Source: Flavobacterium rivuli WB 3.3-2 = DSM 21788
Lineage (GTDB): Bacteria > Bacteroidota > Bacteroidia > Flavobacteriales > Flavobacteriaceae
Assembly: GCF_000378485.1 (NCBI RefSeq)
Contig: NZ_KB899972.1
Coordinates: forward strand, 186,001 to 250,000
Length of the DNA stretch: 64,000 bases
Direction of reading: 5' to 3'
Positions 35,597 to 44,949 of this stretch are shown in pieces. Each line of letters starts with the position of its first letter. Within the stretch, counting starts at the first letter, position 1. Made by a program: the position numbers and the translations under genes. The notes under the pieces were generated by a model. That model saw nothing but the letters and a program-made list of their open reading frames with translations. It was not told the DNA's origin and made no database searches.

Positions 35597-36898
35597 ATGA
35601 AATACTACAGTTTAAATAATCCATCGCATAAAGTATCCTTTAAGGAAGCTGCCATAACCGGCATTGCGCCCGATAAAGGCCTTTACTTCCCGGAAAGCAT
35701 ACCACAGCTTGATGCTGATTTTATAGAGAATATAGAAAATTATACCGGGGCAGAGATTGCCTATAAAGTAATTGCCCCATTTATAGGCGACGAAATTCCG
35801 GAAGACAGACTGAGACAAATCGTTGAGGAAACATTGTCGTTTAATTTCCCATTAGTTGAAGTTGAGGAAGATGTGTATGCGCTGGAGTTATTCCACGGGC
35901 CTACTATGGCGTTTAAAGATGTGGGTGCACGCTTTATGTCGCGCTGCCTTAACTACTTTACAAAAGACGAAGCAGATAAAAAAATAACCATACTCGTAGC
36001 AACATCCGGAGATACCGGTGGCGCTGTAGCAAGTGGCTTTCTTGGTGTAGAGGGTATTAATGTAGTAATATTATACCCAAGCGGTAAAGTAAGCGATGTA
36101 CAGGAAAAACAGTTAACCACACTCGGCCAGAATATTACTGCCCTTGAGGTAGAAGGCACATTTGACGATTGCCAGGATATGGTAAAAAAAGCATTCCTTG
36201 ATGAAGAACTTAAAGACGTGAGCTTAACATCGGCCAACTCGATAAATATTGCACGTTGGCTGCCGCAAATGTTCTACTACTTTTTTGCCTACAAAGCTTT
36301 AAAGAAGGCCGGCAAGCCACTTGTTGTAGCAGTACCCAGCGGTAACTTTGGCAATATTTGCGCGGGTATGATGGCTAAAAAAATCGGGCTGCCCATTGCT
36401 CATTTTATAGCGGCTACCAATGCCAATGATACCGTGCCACGCTATATGGATACACAGGAATATACACCCAAAGGCACTATAGAAACGCTATCTAACGCTA
36501 TGGATGTGAGTAACCCAAGCAATTTTGTACGCATACTGGAGTTGTTCGGGAAGCAATTTGGGAAGCTTGATGAAGAACTGACTTCATACAGTTTTACGGA
36601 TAAGGAAACTATAGCTGCCCTGCAAAAAGTATATACCGAAGATGAATACCTGTGCGACCCGCATGGGGCTGTAGGGTACTTAGGCTTAAAAAAATATCTG
36701 GCAGATAAGCATGGTGAATACACAGGCGTGTTCCTTGAAACTGCCCACCCGGTTAAGTTTGCCGACAGTATTATTAAAAACCTTGCTATTGAAATCCCTA
36801 TACCTGAGCAAATAAAAAGTGTTATGAATGGCGAGAAAAAAGTTATTGCTATAAATAGTTATGAAGGGTTGAAGGGATATTTGTTATCAGCGCAGTAG
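35597..36898 (+). CDS. thrC: Threonine synthase, PLP-dependent (433 aa)
   Basis: It converts phosphohomoserine to threonine. MKYYSLNNPSHKVSFKEAA at the start, the PLP-lysine motif HGPTMAFKDVGARF, VATSGDTGGAVASGF and VPSGNFGNICAGMMA are all diagnostic. Length fits the shorter bacterial form. It is the last gene of the threonine operon. Confidence 0.96.
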   Translation: MKYYSLNNPSHKVSFKEAAITGIAPDKGLYFPESIPQLDADFIENIENYTGAEIAYKVIAPFIGDEIPEDRLRQIVEETLSFNFPLVEVEEDVYALELFHGPTMAFKDVGARFMSRCLNYFTKDEADKKITILVATSGDTGGAVASGFLGVEGINVVILYPSGKVSDVQEKQLTTLGQNITALEVEGTFDDCQDMVKKAFLDEELKDVSLTSANSINIARWLPQMFYYFFAYKALKKAGKPLVVAVPSGNFGNICAGMMAKKIGLPIAHFIAATNANDTVPRYMDTQEYTPKGTIETLSNAMDVSNPSNFVRILELFGKQFGKLDEELTSYSFTDKETIAALQKVYTEDEYLCDPHGAVGYLGLKKYLADKHGEYTGVFLETAHPVKFADSIIKNLAIEIPIPEQIKSVMNGEKKVIAINSYEGLKGYLLSAQ

Positions 36899-37117
36899 GT
36901 AGTATTAACAAAGACTATAAGAATTCATAAAGCCAAAACAGTTTAAATTTTGAATAGATAATTTCCTGCTACTTATATTACACACAAAGCAATCTGATAA
37001 ATTAGGAATCACACGTTGCTGCAATTTCGTTAATAAATCATAATTGTTAAAATACAGATACATTGGTTGCGGTTTTTTCAATAAATTAGCGCAATCAAAC
37101 TTTTACTTTACACATAA

Positions 37118-38212
37118 ATGAAAAATACTGCGCTTACGCACATACACGAGGGCCTTGGTGCCAAAATGGTTCCGTTTGCGGGCTTCAATATGCCTGTACT
37201 TTATGAAGGAGTTAATGCAGAACACGACACGGTGCGCAACGGCGTGGGTGTTTTTGACGTATCGCACATGGGAGAATTTCTTTTAAGCGGCCCTAAAGCA
37301 TTAGACCTGATACAAAAAGTTACCAGTAACGATGCCTCTCAGCTTACTATTGGCAGGGCACAGTATTCTTGTTTACCTAACCTTATTGGCGGTATTGTAG
37401 ACGACCTTATTGTGTACAAACTTAAAGAAGAAGAATATTTGCTTGTTGTAAATGCAAGTAACATAGATAAAGACTGGGAATGGATATCGTCTCATAACGA
37501 TCTTGACGTTACCATGCGCAACCTTAGCGATGATTATTCGCTGCTTGCCATTCAGGGGCCTATGGCTATGGAGGCAATGCAATCGTTAACATCTATAGAC
37601 CTTGCCGCCATTAAGTATTACCATTTTGAAGTGGCCGATTTTGCAGGTATAGAGCATGTAATTATTTCAGCTACAGGATATACCGGTAGTGGTGGCTTTG
37701 AGATTTATGCAAAAAACAGCGAGATAGAACAAATTTGGAACAAAGTATTTGAGGCAGGCGCCGCTTATGACATTAAGCCTATAGGCCTTGCTGCCCGCGA
37801 TACGTTACGTTTAGAGATGGGCTTTTGCCTTTATGGTAACGATATTAACGATACAACATCGCCTCTTGAAGCAGGTTTAGGATGGATAACCAAGTTTAAT
37901 AAAAATTTCGTAAATTCAGAATCTCTAAAGCAGCAAAAAGAAGTTGGTGTAAGCCGCAAGCTTATAGGCTTTGAACTAACCGAAAGAGGTGTGCCACGCC
38001 ACGATTACGAAATTGTAGATGCCGAAGGTACTGTTATAGGTATTGTAACATCGGGCACTATGGCACCTTCACTTAACAAAGGTATTGGCATGGGTTATGT
38101 ACCAACCGAATATGCTGCACCGGGAAGCGAAATATTTATTCGCATTCGTAAAAACGATGTGGCTGCAACGGTAGTAAAACTACCTTTCTATAAAAAAGAA
38201 GAAAAAGAATAG
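37118..38212 (+). CDS. gcvT: Aminomethyltransferase, glycine cleavage T protein (364 aa)
   Basis: It transfers the methylene group from the H protein to tetrahydrofolate. Recognisable motifs are [49 protein letters not shown], the folate-site region [12 protein letters not shown], and [19 protein letters not shown]. Other gcv genes are not adjacent. It is followed by the S41 protease gene after one base, so the two are probably co-transcribed. Confidence 0.96.
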   Translation: MKNTALTHIHEGLGAKMVPFAGFNMPVLYEGVNAEHDTVRNGVGVFDVSHMGEFLLSGPKALDLIQKVTSNDASQLTIGRAQYSCLPNLIGGIVDDLIVYKLKEEEYLLVVNASNIDKDWEWISSHNDLDVTMRNLSDDYSLLAIQGPMAMEAMQSLTSIDLAAIKYYHFEVADFAGIEHVIISATGYTGSGGFEIYAKNSEIEQIWNKVFEAGAAYDIKPIGLAARDTLRLEMGFCLYGNDINDTTSPLEAGLGWITKFNKNFVNSESLKQQKEVGVSRKLIGFELTERGVPRHDYEIVDAEGTVIGIVTSGTMAPSLNKGIGMGYVPTEYAAPGSEIFIRIRKNDVAATVVKLPFYKKEEKE

Positions 38213-38213
38213 T

Positions 38214-40259
38214 ATGAAAAAAATAGCTGTATTGGCCTTTTTTTGCTCCCTACAGGCAATGGCACAGGGGCAGGAAAAGGCATGCAGCGTTTTTAGCCGC
38301 ATTAATGATGTGCTGCAAACCAGGCATTATAAACCAAAACCGGTAGACGACAGCCTTTCGGTTTATGTCTACACTACAGTAATGGAGCAGCTGGACGATA
38401 ACAAAATATTGTTTTTAGCCCAGGAAAATGCGTTGTTGGAAAAACATAAGTACAAAATAGACGATTACCTTACCGGTAAAGACTGTGCTTTTTTTGGAGA
38501 TTTTGTAGCTTCATATAAAAAAGCACTGGAGCGCAACAAAAGATTTGTAGAAGAAATTGCCAAAGAACCCCTCTCCTACAATTCTAAAGACACCATTTTT
38601 TACAGCAAAAAAACATTCCCCTACCATTCTGACCCGGAACGGATTAAAAAATTTTTGCGCAAGAAAATAACCTTCGATATACTGGAGGACATATCTATGC
38701 TTAGTAAAAACAAAGATTCACTTCGCGGTAAAGTGGCCGGGCTTTTTGAAGCATCTAAAAATAAAGTTATAGACACTTACCTCTGCCGTGTAAACAGTCA
38801 GCTTAACCCGTCGGAAGGATTTGACGAGAGTATGTACAACAGGTTTTACTCGGTATTCTGTTCGTATTTCGACCCGCATTCCACTTATTTTAATTATAAC
38901 GAAAAAGCGTCTTTTGTATCATCAATCTCTACCGAAAATTATTCGCTTGGCATTTATGTAAGCCAAAACGAAAAAGAAGAGATCGTTGTGGAAGAAGTGG
39001 TTCCAGGAGGGCCGGCCTTTGGCACTAAAAAAGTTGAAAAGGGCGACAAGATTATAAAGCTCGCTGCAAACGATACGGAATATACGGTATCATGCGCATC
39101 TATGGAGGCCATAAACAATATTGTAAGCAGCGATAATTACAAAAAAGTAGACCTCACCATGCGTAAAAAAGATGGTACGCTGTACAACGTTAGCCTGGAA
39201 AAACAAATTATGAAAGCCGATGACCACACTGTTTACAGCTTTATACTGGGCGAAGGCAAACAAAAAACAGGCTACATAAAAATACCAAGCTTTTATACCG
39301 CTTTTGAAAATGGCGACCAAAATGGAGGTGTTGCCGATGACGTGGCTAAAGAGGTGGCTAAACTTAAAAAAAGCGAGATAAGCGGCCTTATTATAGACCT
39401 GCAATATAATGGTGGCGGCTCTATGGACGAGGTTATCCGTATGGCGGGCATGTTTATTAGCTTTGGCCCTATAGCAGTAGTAACTGACAGGAATATGCAA
39501 TATAACACCATTCGCGATTATAACCGCGGCATGTTGTATAATGGCCCCATGATAGTATTAGTAAACGGTTTTACAGCATCTGCCAGCGAATTTTTTGCCG
39601 GTGTAATGCAGGATTATAACCGTGCCGTTATTGTGGGTACACCCACTGTAGGCAAGGCAACTATGCAAACCATACAACAACTGGACAACGACGACCCTAA
39701 CGATTTTGTAAAAGTTACTATAGATAAGTTTTACCGCGTTACAGGTAAGAGCAGCCAGTACACAGGCATACTGCCGGATGTAGAGTTGCCTACTTTTTTT
39801 AACGATATGCTGCCCCGCGAAAAGACCATGCCTACTGCCCTAAAAAATGACAGTATAGACATTAGCCTGCGCTACAGCAAAATGCCCGATGAAATTTTAA
39901 AAGAGGCCGTGGTACTGAGCAAAGAACGTATAAATAAGAGTAAATCGCTTAATCACATAAAAGAGGTTAACACTAAAATTAACGGCGTTTATAAAAACCA
40001 GAAGCCACCACTACCTGTTACCTTTGACACCGTTTATGACGATGTGCATGTTACAGATAACCTGTGGAAAGAAATATCCGGCGAGATGGATAAGGAAAGC
40101 AGTGTAACTGTAACCCCGGTTACAGGTGCTGTTGAAACAGAGAAAGATTCGTTTTTAAAGACGGTTACAGAGTCTAAAGTAAAATCGGTACGGACAGACC
40201 CGTACATATTTGAGAGCCTGAAAATACTGCAGGACATGAACAATTATAAAAAGAGATAG
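38214..40259 (+). CDS. S41 family carboxy-terminal processing protease, Prc/Tsp type (681 aa)
   Basis: This periplasmic tail-specific protease has a signal peptide (MKKIAVLAFFCSLQAMAQ), an N-terminal helical region (about 25-225), a PDZ-like domain (about 230-330) with EEVVPGGPAFGTKKVEKGD, and the S41 catalytic domain. The catalytic Ser is near residue 456 in FTASASEF and the Lys near 481 in TVGKATMQ, with Asp near 467; the 25-residue Ser-Lys spacing equals that of E. coli Tsp. The C-terminal region is helical. It follows gcvT directly. Confidence 0.92.
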   Translation: MKKIAVLAFFCSLQAMAQGQEKACSVFSRINDVLQTRHYKPKPVDDSLSVYVYTTVMEQLDDNKILFLAQENALLEKHKYKIDDYLTGKDCAFFGDFVASYKKALERNKRFVEEIAKEPLSYNSKDTIFYSKKTFPYHSDPERIKKFLRKKITFDILEDISMLSKNKDSLRGKVAGLFEASKNKVIDTYLCRVNSQLNPSEGFDESMYNRFYSVFCSYFDPHSTYFNYNEKASFVSSISTENYSLGIYVSQNEKEEIVVEEVVPGGPAFGTKKVEKGDKIIKLAANDTEYTVSCASMEAINNIVSSDNYKKVDLTMRKKDGTLYNVSLEKQIMKADDHTVYSFILGEGKQKTGYIKIPSFYTAFENGDQNGGVADDVAKEVAKLKKSEISGLIIDLQYNGGGSMDEVIRMAGMFISFGPIAVVTDRNMQYNTIRDYNRGMLYNGPMIVLVNGFTASASEFFAGVMQDYNRAVIVGTPTVGKATMQTIQQLDNDDPNDFVKVTIDKFYRVTGKSSQYTGILPDVELPTFFNDMLPREKTMPTALKNDSIDISLRYSKMPDEILKEAVVLSKERINKSKSLNHIKEVNTKINGVYKNQKPPLPVTFDTVYDDVHVTDNLWKEISGEMDKESSVTVTPVTGAVETEKDSFLKTVTESKVKSVRTDPYIFESLKILQDMNNYKKR

Positions 40260-40323
40260 CAGCAAAATTTGTGTTTGCAAAAACAACGAATAATTATAAA
40301 TTTGTGCTGCAAATTATTTAACT

Positions 40324-41037
40324 ATGGGAAGAGCGTTTGAATTTAGGAAAGCCAGGAAAATGAAACGTTGGTCGGCTATGGCCAAAACGTTTACAAGGAT
40401 AGGTAAAGATATAGTAATGGCCGTTAAAGAAGGCGGGCCAAATGCCGAAACTAACTCCAGGCTAAGGGCGGTTATACAAAATGCCAAGGCAGCTAACATG
40501 CCTAAAGATAATGTAGAGCGTGCCATTAAAAAAGCATCTGATAAGGATACCGCAAATTTTAAGGAGGTATTGTTTGAAGGATATGCACCTCACGGCATTG
40601 CCATACTTATAGAAACCGCTACAGATAATAACAACCGTACGGTAGCAAACATCCGCAGTTATTTTAATAAATGTAATGGTACTATGGGTACGCAGGGATC
40701 TGTAGAATTTATGTTCGACCATACCTGTAACTTCCGTATTCCTGCCGAAGGCCGCGATGTTGAAGAGATGGAGCTTGAAATGATCGACTTTGGCGTAGAA
40801 GAGATTTTTGCCGATGAAGATGGCGGTATCGTTATGTATGCCCCGTTTGAAAGTTTTGGTGCCATCCAGAAAGAATTAGAGCACAGAGGTATTGAGATAT
40901 TATCTTCAGGCTTTGAAAGGATTCCGCAAATTACTAAAGAACTTACCGAAGACCAGGTTGCTGATGTTGAGAAACTTCTTGAAAAAATTGAGGAGGACGA
41001 CGACGTTATGAACGTGTACCACACTATGCAGGAGTAA
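40324..41037 (+). CDS. yebC: YebC/PmpR family protein (237 aa)
   Basis: This family includes DNA-binding regulators and, by more recent work, factors that help ribosomes through proline-rich stretches. The sequence starts MGRAFEFRKARKMKRWSAMAK and contains GPNAETNSRLRAVIQNAK, NMPKDNVERAIKKA, EGYAPHGIAILIE and TDNNNRTVANIRSYF. Length is standard. It is followed by a terminator. Confidence 0.95.
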   Translation: MGRAFEFRKARKMKRWSAMAKTFTRIGKDIVMAVKEGGPNAETNSRLRAVIQNAKAANMPKDNVERAIKKASDKDTANFKEVLFEGYAPHGIAILIETATDNNNRTVANIRSYFNKCNGTMGTQGSVEFMFDHTCNFRIPAEGRDVEEMELEMIDFGVEEIFADEDGGIVMYAPFESFGAIQKELEHRGIEILSSGFERIPQITKELTEDQVADVEKLLEKIEEDDDVMNVYHTMQE

Positions 41038-41060
41038 TACTTTTGCTTATATATTTATAT

Positions 41061-41096
41061 TGAAGGCTGCCGTGAGGTGGCCTTTACTTTTTTTTA
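41061..41096 (+). terminator. Terminator after yebC
   Basis: AAGGCTGCC (41063-41071), loop GTGA, GGTGGCCTT (41076-41084), allowing G-U pairs, followed by ACTTTTTTTTT. Confidence 0.75.
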
Positions 41097-41107
41097 GAAT
41101 GTGAGTT

Positions 41108-41195
41108 CCTGCAAGGTCTTTAAGACCTTGTAGGTATAATTATTTTCAATAGTTATTGTAAGGTTAAACCTACAAGGTCTTAGAAACCTTGCAGG
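41108..41195. repeat. Double inverted repeat with CAAGGTCTT palindromes
   Basis: The left unit 41108-41134 and right unit 41169-41195 face each other. The left unit is itself a near-palindrome, CAAGGTCTT and AAGACCTTG around one central T, bounded by CCTG and TAGG. The right unit carries changes in its second half. The architecture (two palindromic units with a one-base centre, inverted) equals the repeat at 28371 although the sequence is unrelated. Confidence 0.85.
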
Positions 41196-41235
41196 TTAAG
41201 TACTACACTACATCCAAAAAACACCTAAAGCACTC

Positions 41236-41310
41236 GCTTAGCCCTGATTGCAGCGGCATCCTGCCAACCGCAGGGAGGCAGATAAAGCGGAAAGCAGGAA
41301 CAGGGCTTAT
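41236..41310 (+). ncRNA. Structured intergenic element, possibly a flavobacterial structured RNA
   Basis: An outer helix AGCCCTG (41240-41246) with CAGGGCT (41301-41307) encloses an inner helix CTGCC with GGCAG and the motif pairs GCAGCGGCATCCT and AAGCGGAAAGCAGGA. From memory, this layout recurs between genes of Flavobacteriaceae and may correspond to the Rfam flavo-1 motif. I cannot check this, and the strand is inferred from that memory. Confidence 0.45.
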
Positions 41311-41414
41311 AAAATGCGCAAGCGTAGTGCTGCTTATAAAAACCTGAAATTCAACCCTAAACGAATGATCATGCAATTTATTACATATAAAATAGTATCT
41401 TTTTTTCATGAAAC

Positions 41415-41440
41415 TGTAACATCTTAAGTTTCGCAACGTC
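41415..41440 (+). promoter_or_regulatory. ECF-type promoter of the sigma factor operon
   Basis: TGTAAC (41415-41420), 16 bases, CGTC (41437-41440) match the -35 and -10 pattern of ECF sigma promoters. It lies about 25 bases before the sigma gene start, so the sigma factor probably activates its own operon. Confidence 0.65.
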
Positions 41441-41465
41441 ATTAGTATAAACCAAGCAACCAAAG

Positions 41466-42017
41466 TTGAGTAACGCAAACCCGGATATAGATACATTAAT
41501 AACCCTGTGCAGGCAGGGCAACCGCAACGCGCAGTTTGAGGTGTATAACCGCTATTATAAAACCATGTTTAACACGGCGCTGCGTATTGTTAAGGACAGC
41601 CACTGGGCCGAAGATATTATGCAGGAAGCATTTTTAAAGGCGTTTACCAAGCTGGATTCGTTTAAAGGCGAGGTTACTTTTGGCGCATGGTTAAAAAAAA
41701 TTGTGGTTAACCAGACACTTGATAATTACAAGAAGATAAACAGGAATGCCATGGACAGCCTGGATGATATTTTGTATAAAGTAGAAGATGATGGTTATAA
41801 GGAAGAGGCAAAACTGGACTTTACTAATATGAAGGTTCAGCAGGTTATGGCGGCCCTGCAGTCGCTTAAAGAAAATTACCGTATTGCCCTTACCCTACTG
41901 TACATTGAAGGTTACGACCATGAAGAAATTAGTGAAATTATGGCTATTACCCCCGGTAACTGCCGCACTACCATAAGCAGGGCGAAGGAAAGCCTGCTAA
42001 AAAAACTGAATGCATGA
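41466..42017 (+). CDS. ECF-type RNA polymerase sigma factor, TTG start (183 aa)
   Basis: Sigma region 2 (NAQFEVYNRYYKTMFNTALRI, DSHWAEDIMQEAFLKAF) and region 4 (ALQSLKENYRIALTLLYIEG, HEEISEIMAITPGNCRTTISRAK) are both present. Only a TTG codon at 41466 gives a full region 2; the first in-frame ATG would cut into it. Its stop overlaps the next gene by four bases (ATGA). The next two genes look like its membrane anti-sigma partner and a target protein. It is probably autoregulated from the upstream TGTAAC/CGTC promoter. Confidence 0.92.
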   Translation: MSNANPDIDTLITLCRQGNRNAQFEVYNRYYKTMFNTALRIVKDSHWAEDIMQEAFLKAFTKLDSFKGEVTFGAWLKKIVVNQTLDNYKKINRNAMDSLDDILYKVEDDGYKEEAKLDFTNMKVQQVMAALQSLKENYRIALTLLYIEGYDHEEISEIMAITPGNCRTTISRAKESLLKKLNA

Positions 42018-42562
42018 TGAAAAATGAAAAAGACAATTTAGACGAATTATTTAGCCATTTTGAAGGCCAATGGGATACTGATCATCCGGACTTAGGGCAC
42101 CAGGAACGCTTTTTAAACAGGCTTGATGGTAAAAAGAAACAACGTTTTCCTTTTAAACTTGCAGCACCTGTAGCGGCAGCTGTTGCAATACTTATGGGTT
42201 TACTCATTGTTTTTAACCCTATGCAGAATAAAAATATGGCGCTCAATAAAATGTCGCCGCAGGCTAAGGAAACACAAATATATTTTTCTTCTATTATAGA
42301 AAAGGAACTCACAAAAGTAGAAAAAGAAAATAGCCCCGAAACTAAAAAGATCGTTCAGGATGCCTTAAACCACATGCAACTACTGGAAGCTGATTATAAC
42401 AGGCTTACACTGGAACTACAGGAAAAGGGCGAGAACAAGAAAATTTTGCATGCCATGATTACTAACCTGCAGGTACGCATTGCATTTTTAGAAAAGGTAT
42501 TGGTACAAATAGAAAATATTAAAAAGATTAAAGAAAGTCACCATGAAAACAATATTATATAA
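42014..42562 (+). CDS. Probable single-pass membrane anti-sigma factor (182 aa)
   Basis: A charged N-terminal cytoplasmic part (DNLDELFSHFEGQWD, ERFLNRLDGKKKQR) leads into one transmembrane helix (about 47-66, LAAPVAAAVAILMGLLIVF). A largely helical, coiled-coil-like extracytoplasmic part follows (about 80-175). No zinc-binding anti-sigma motif is visible. Position (four-base overlap with the sigma gene, 20-base overlap with the next gene) and topology support an anti-sigma role; homology is not evident. Confidence 0.7.
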   Translation: MMKNEKDNLDELFSHFEGQWDTDHPDLGHQERFLNRLDGKKKQRFPFKLAAPVAAAVAILMGLLIVFNPMQNKNMALNKMSPQAKETQIYFSSIIEKELTKVEKENSPETKKIVQDALNHMQLLEADYNRLTLELQEKGENKKILHAMITNLQVRIAFLEKVLVQIENIKKIKESHHENNII

Positions 42563-43598
42563 AATCCTGTTTGTTGTACTTATACTGCCCACTGTTATGA
42601 TGGCAGGAAATACAAAAGGAAAATACAATAAAGAAAAACGTATAACCAAAGCCTACGTGGTAAATGGCAATGCCGGTACTACAATTGCTAACAGGTATGG
42701 CAGCGTTTATATTACAACCTGGGATGAGAACAGGACCGAAATTGATGTGCTTATTAAAGTTAGCGGCAATGATGAAGATGTTATTACAAAAAGGCTCGAT
42801 GGCATAGATGTAGAATTTTCTGCATCAAAAGCATCTGTAACTGCCAAAACAGTAATAGCTAACTTTAGGGGCAGAAATGTAAATATAGAAATTAACTATA
42901 CTGTAAAAATACCAAAAAATGGTACATTAGGCATTGCTAATCAATATGGGGCCATTAAATTAGGCAAGATTTATGGTGATATTAACCTTAGCTGCCAGTA
43001 TGGAGAAGTTTCTATAGATGAACTTAATGGCGATACTAATAACCTAAAAATGCAGTACTGCAGTAGTGGCAAATTAAACTATTTTAAAAATGCCGACATC
43101 ATTGCACAATATTCTGATTTTAATTTGGGAAAAGTTGGCACTTTACAGCTTGACAGCCAGTATAGCGATGTTATAGTTAATAATGCAGGTACAGTAAATT
43201 ATAAATGCCAGTATGGCGACTTAATTGTACGATCTGCCGACAGGCTTACAGGCTCTGGAAGCTATTCAGACCTTTCTTTTGGGACAATAGACCAGCTTTT
43301 AAATATTACTACAAATTATGGCGACTTAACCGTATCTAAATTAGGCAGGCTGGTTAAAAACGTAACCATCGTTAATACTTATGCCGATGTAAAATTAAAC
43401 TTTGACCCGGAAATTGCTTTTGATTTTGAATTTACAGGGTCTTATTCAGATGTGTCGGGTTTAAGCAATCTTAAAACATCTGAAAAGATAGAAAAGTCAT
43501 CTACATATATCTATAAAGGGTACTATAAAACAAGTGGCGTAGGCCGTATATATGTTAAGTCTCAATACGGCGACCTATCTGTGGGCAAGAGTAACTAA
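42543..43598 (+). CDS. Exported beta-repeat protein with YG(D/S)-type repeats, DUF4097-like (351 aa)
   Basis: After a signal peptide (ending near VMMAG) the protein carries at least nine copies of a short turn (QYGAIKL, QYGEVSI, QYSDFNL, QYSDVIV, QYGDLIV, SYSDLSF, NYGDLTV, TYADVKL, QYGDLSV) at a period of about 17-21 residues from roughly residue 125 to 285. This predicts a regular beta-helix. The layout resembles DUF4097-type putative adhesin domains. It is translated from the same operon as the ECF sigma factor and its membrane partner, so it may be a target or sensor component. Confidence 0.75.
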   Translation: MKTILYKILFVVLILPTVMMAGNTKGKYNKEKRITKAYVVNGNAGTTIANRYGSVYITTWDENRTEIDVLIKVSGNDEDVITKRLDGIDVEFSASKASVTAKTVIANFRGRNVNIEINYTVKIPKNGTLGIANQYGAIKLGKIYGDINLSCQYGEVSIDELNGDTNNLKMQYCSSGKLNYFKNADIIAQYSDFNLGKVGTLQLDSQYSDVIVNNAGTVNYKCQYGDLIVRSADRLTGSGSYSDLSFGTIDQLLNITTNYGDLTVSKLGRLVKNVTIVNTYADVKLNFDPEIAFDFEFTGSYSDVSGLSNLKTSEKIEKSSTYIYKGYYKTSGVGRIYVKSQYGDLSVGKSN

Positions 43599-43706
43599 GA
43601 CAATAATAATTAGCAAAAGTCAATTTGAATTAATTGCAATCAGGGCTTTACAGTTCAGTCATCATCAATAATCATTAGTTCATTACGTTTAAATCAAATA
43701 TTTAAA

Positions 43707-43746
43707 CCCAATAAAAAGGCTCCTTTACAGGAGCCTTTTTATTGGG
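43707..43746. terminator. Bidirectional terminator between convergent genes
   Basis: An 18-base perfect stem (43707-43724 and 43729-43746) with a 4-base loop TTAC and runs of A and T on both sides. It serves the beta-repeat gene on the plus strand and the lipoprotein gene on the minus strand. Confidence 0.9.
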
Positions 43747-43757
43747 TAATTTAAAAT

Positions 43758-44276
43758 TTATTTTAGCACTTTAATATCGCTTTCTTTAATATTGAATTTT
43801 TTAACCACGGCATCATAGTTACTATAATCAAATCTTGCAGAGCTATCATAACCCGGTAATATTACAACTCTAAATATCTGGTTGTTAATATATGTTGGTG
43901 TTTCCTGTAAATCGTAATTAGCATCTACGGTAAATAATATAGTTCCCTGGTCAAAATTAAAATCATAATCAATTTCATCTGCCCCGTTGTGTATCGTTCT
44001 TGGTATTAATTGCCATACAGGCGCATTATTAGCACCCGGATCAACTGTTCTTCTATAAACGAGTATCATATCTGCAGGTAAGATTTGAGGATTCAGGTCA
44101 TATATTAAAGAATACATATTGATTGAAGAATCGTAAGCAAAATTTACCGGCCCTACCTGGAAAACCTCATTTTCTACAACCTGGTTAGCGGGAACTACGG
44201 CAACATCGTCATCATTATTACAACCCGTTAACGAAATAAGCCCAATAGCAGAAAAAAGTATAAGTATCTTTTTCAT
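43758..44276 (-). CDS. Lipoprotein of unknown function (172 aa)
   Basis: The signal peptide (MKKILILFSAIGLISLTGC, Cys19) is followed by NNDDDVAVVPANQVVENE. Acidic residues right after the lipid-carrying Cys often mark surface export in Bacteroidota. The rest appears beta-rich (WQLIPRTI, FRVVILPGY). No recognised domain. It is monocistronic and ends at the shared terminator. Confidence 0.75.
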   Translation of the reverse strand: MKKILILFSAIGLISLTGCNNDDDVAVVPANQVVENEVFQVGPVNFAYDSSINMYSLIYDLNPQILPADMILVYRRTVDPGANNAPVWQLIPRTIHNGADEIDYDFNFDQGTILFTVDANYDLQETPTYINNQIFRVVILPGYDSSARFDYSNYDAVVKKFNIKESDIKVLK

Positions 44277-44388
44277 AATTTAAATTTTATGTATTATTAT
44301 TAGTTACTAAGGTAGATTCAAAAAATGAGCCAGAAAATCGTTTTAGCTTAATTTTAATAAAATTTTATTTATCTACCTTTACCATATT

Positions 44389-44949
44389 ATGAACACGAAC
44401 CTCAATCTTTATATGGTTTTGCTGGGATGCACACCTCCCGGCAGGCTAACAGAGCAGCACGATATCTTTTTTGGGATAGGTAAATCAGTGCTTGATTTAA
44501 AACGCGATATGTATGCCTCATGGCCCGATGCAGGGCAGCTGCATGGAGACTCATGGAGGGCGGTAACACACGTAAATGGCTACCGGATATCTATTGTACC
44601 GAAAGAAGAAGCTACAGAACAACCCGAAAAATTATTCCTGATTAACCTGGGTGGTTACAAACCCGGCGAGTTTGAAGAATACCATTATAAAGCCCTTATA
44701 GTTGCAGATACTATGAGCAAGGCTATTAAAGAATCTAAAAAAACTATTTTTTACAAACATTATGGCTTTAAAGGTGCCGAAAGCCATATTGATGAAAAGT
44801 ATGGCCTTGACGTAGATGATATGCATAAGGTGGAGGACATATTGCCCGCACACATGAAAGATAAATACCACATTAAAATTACCAAAACTGATGATGGCAT
44901 TGAAGACGACTTGCACATTGGCTATTTAAAACTGGGTAAAGCTTTATAA
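44389..44949 (+). CDS. DUF1543 family protein (186 aa)
   Basis: The N-terminal half has the DUF1543 pattern: LYMVLLGCTPPGRLTEQHDIFFGI, DAGQLHGDSWRAVTHVNGY and FLINLGGYKPGEFEEYH. A second, more diverged half (KTIFYKHYG, HKVEDILPAHMKDKYHIKI) repeats parts of the pattern. It is cytoplasmic and of unknown role. Its stop codon abuts the stop of the convergent Lrp-type gene with no gap. Confidence 0.82.
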   Translation: MNTNLNLYMVLLGCTPPGRLTEQHDIFFGIGKSVLDLKRDMYASWPDAGQLHGDSWRAVTHVNGYRISIVPKEEATEQPEKLFLINLGGYKPGEFEEYHYKALIVADTMSKAIKESKKTIFYKHYGFKGAESHIDEKYGLDVDDMHKVEDILPAHMKDKYHIKITKTDDGIEDDLHIGYLKLGKAL

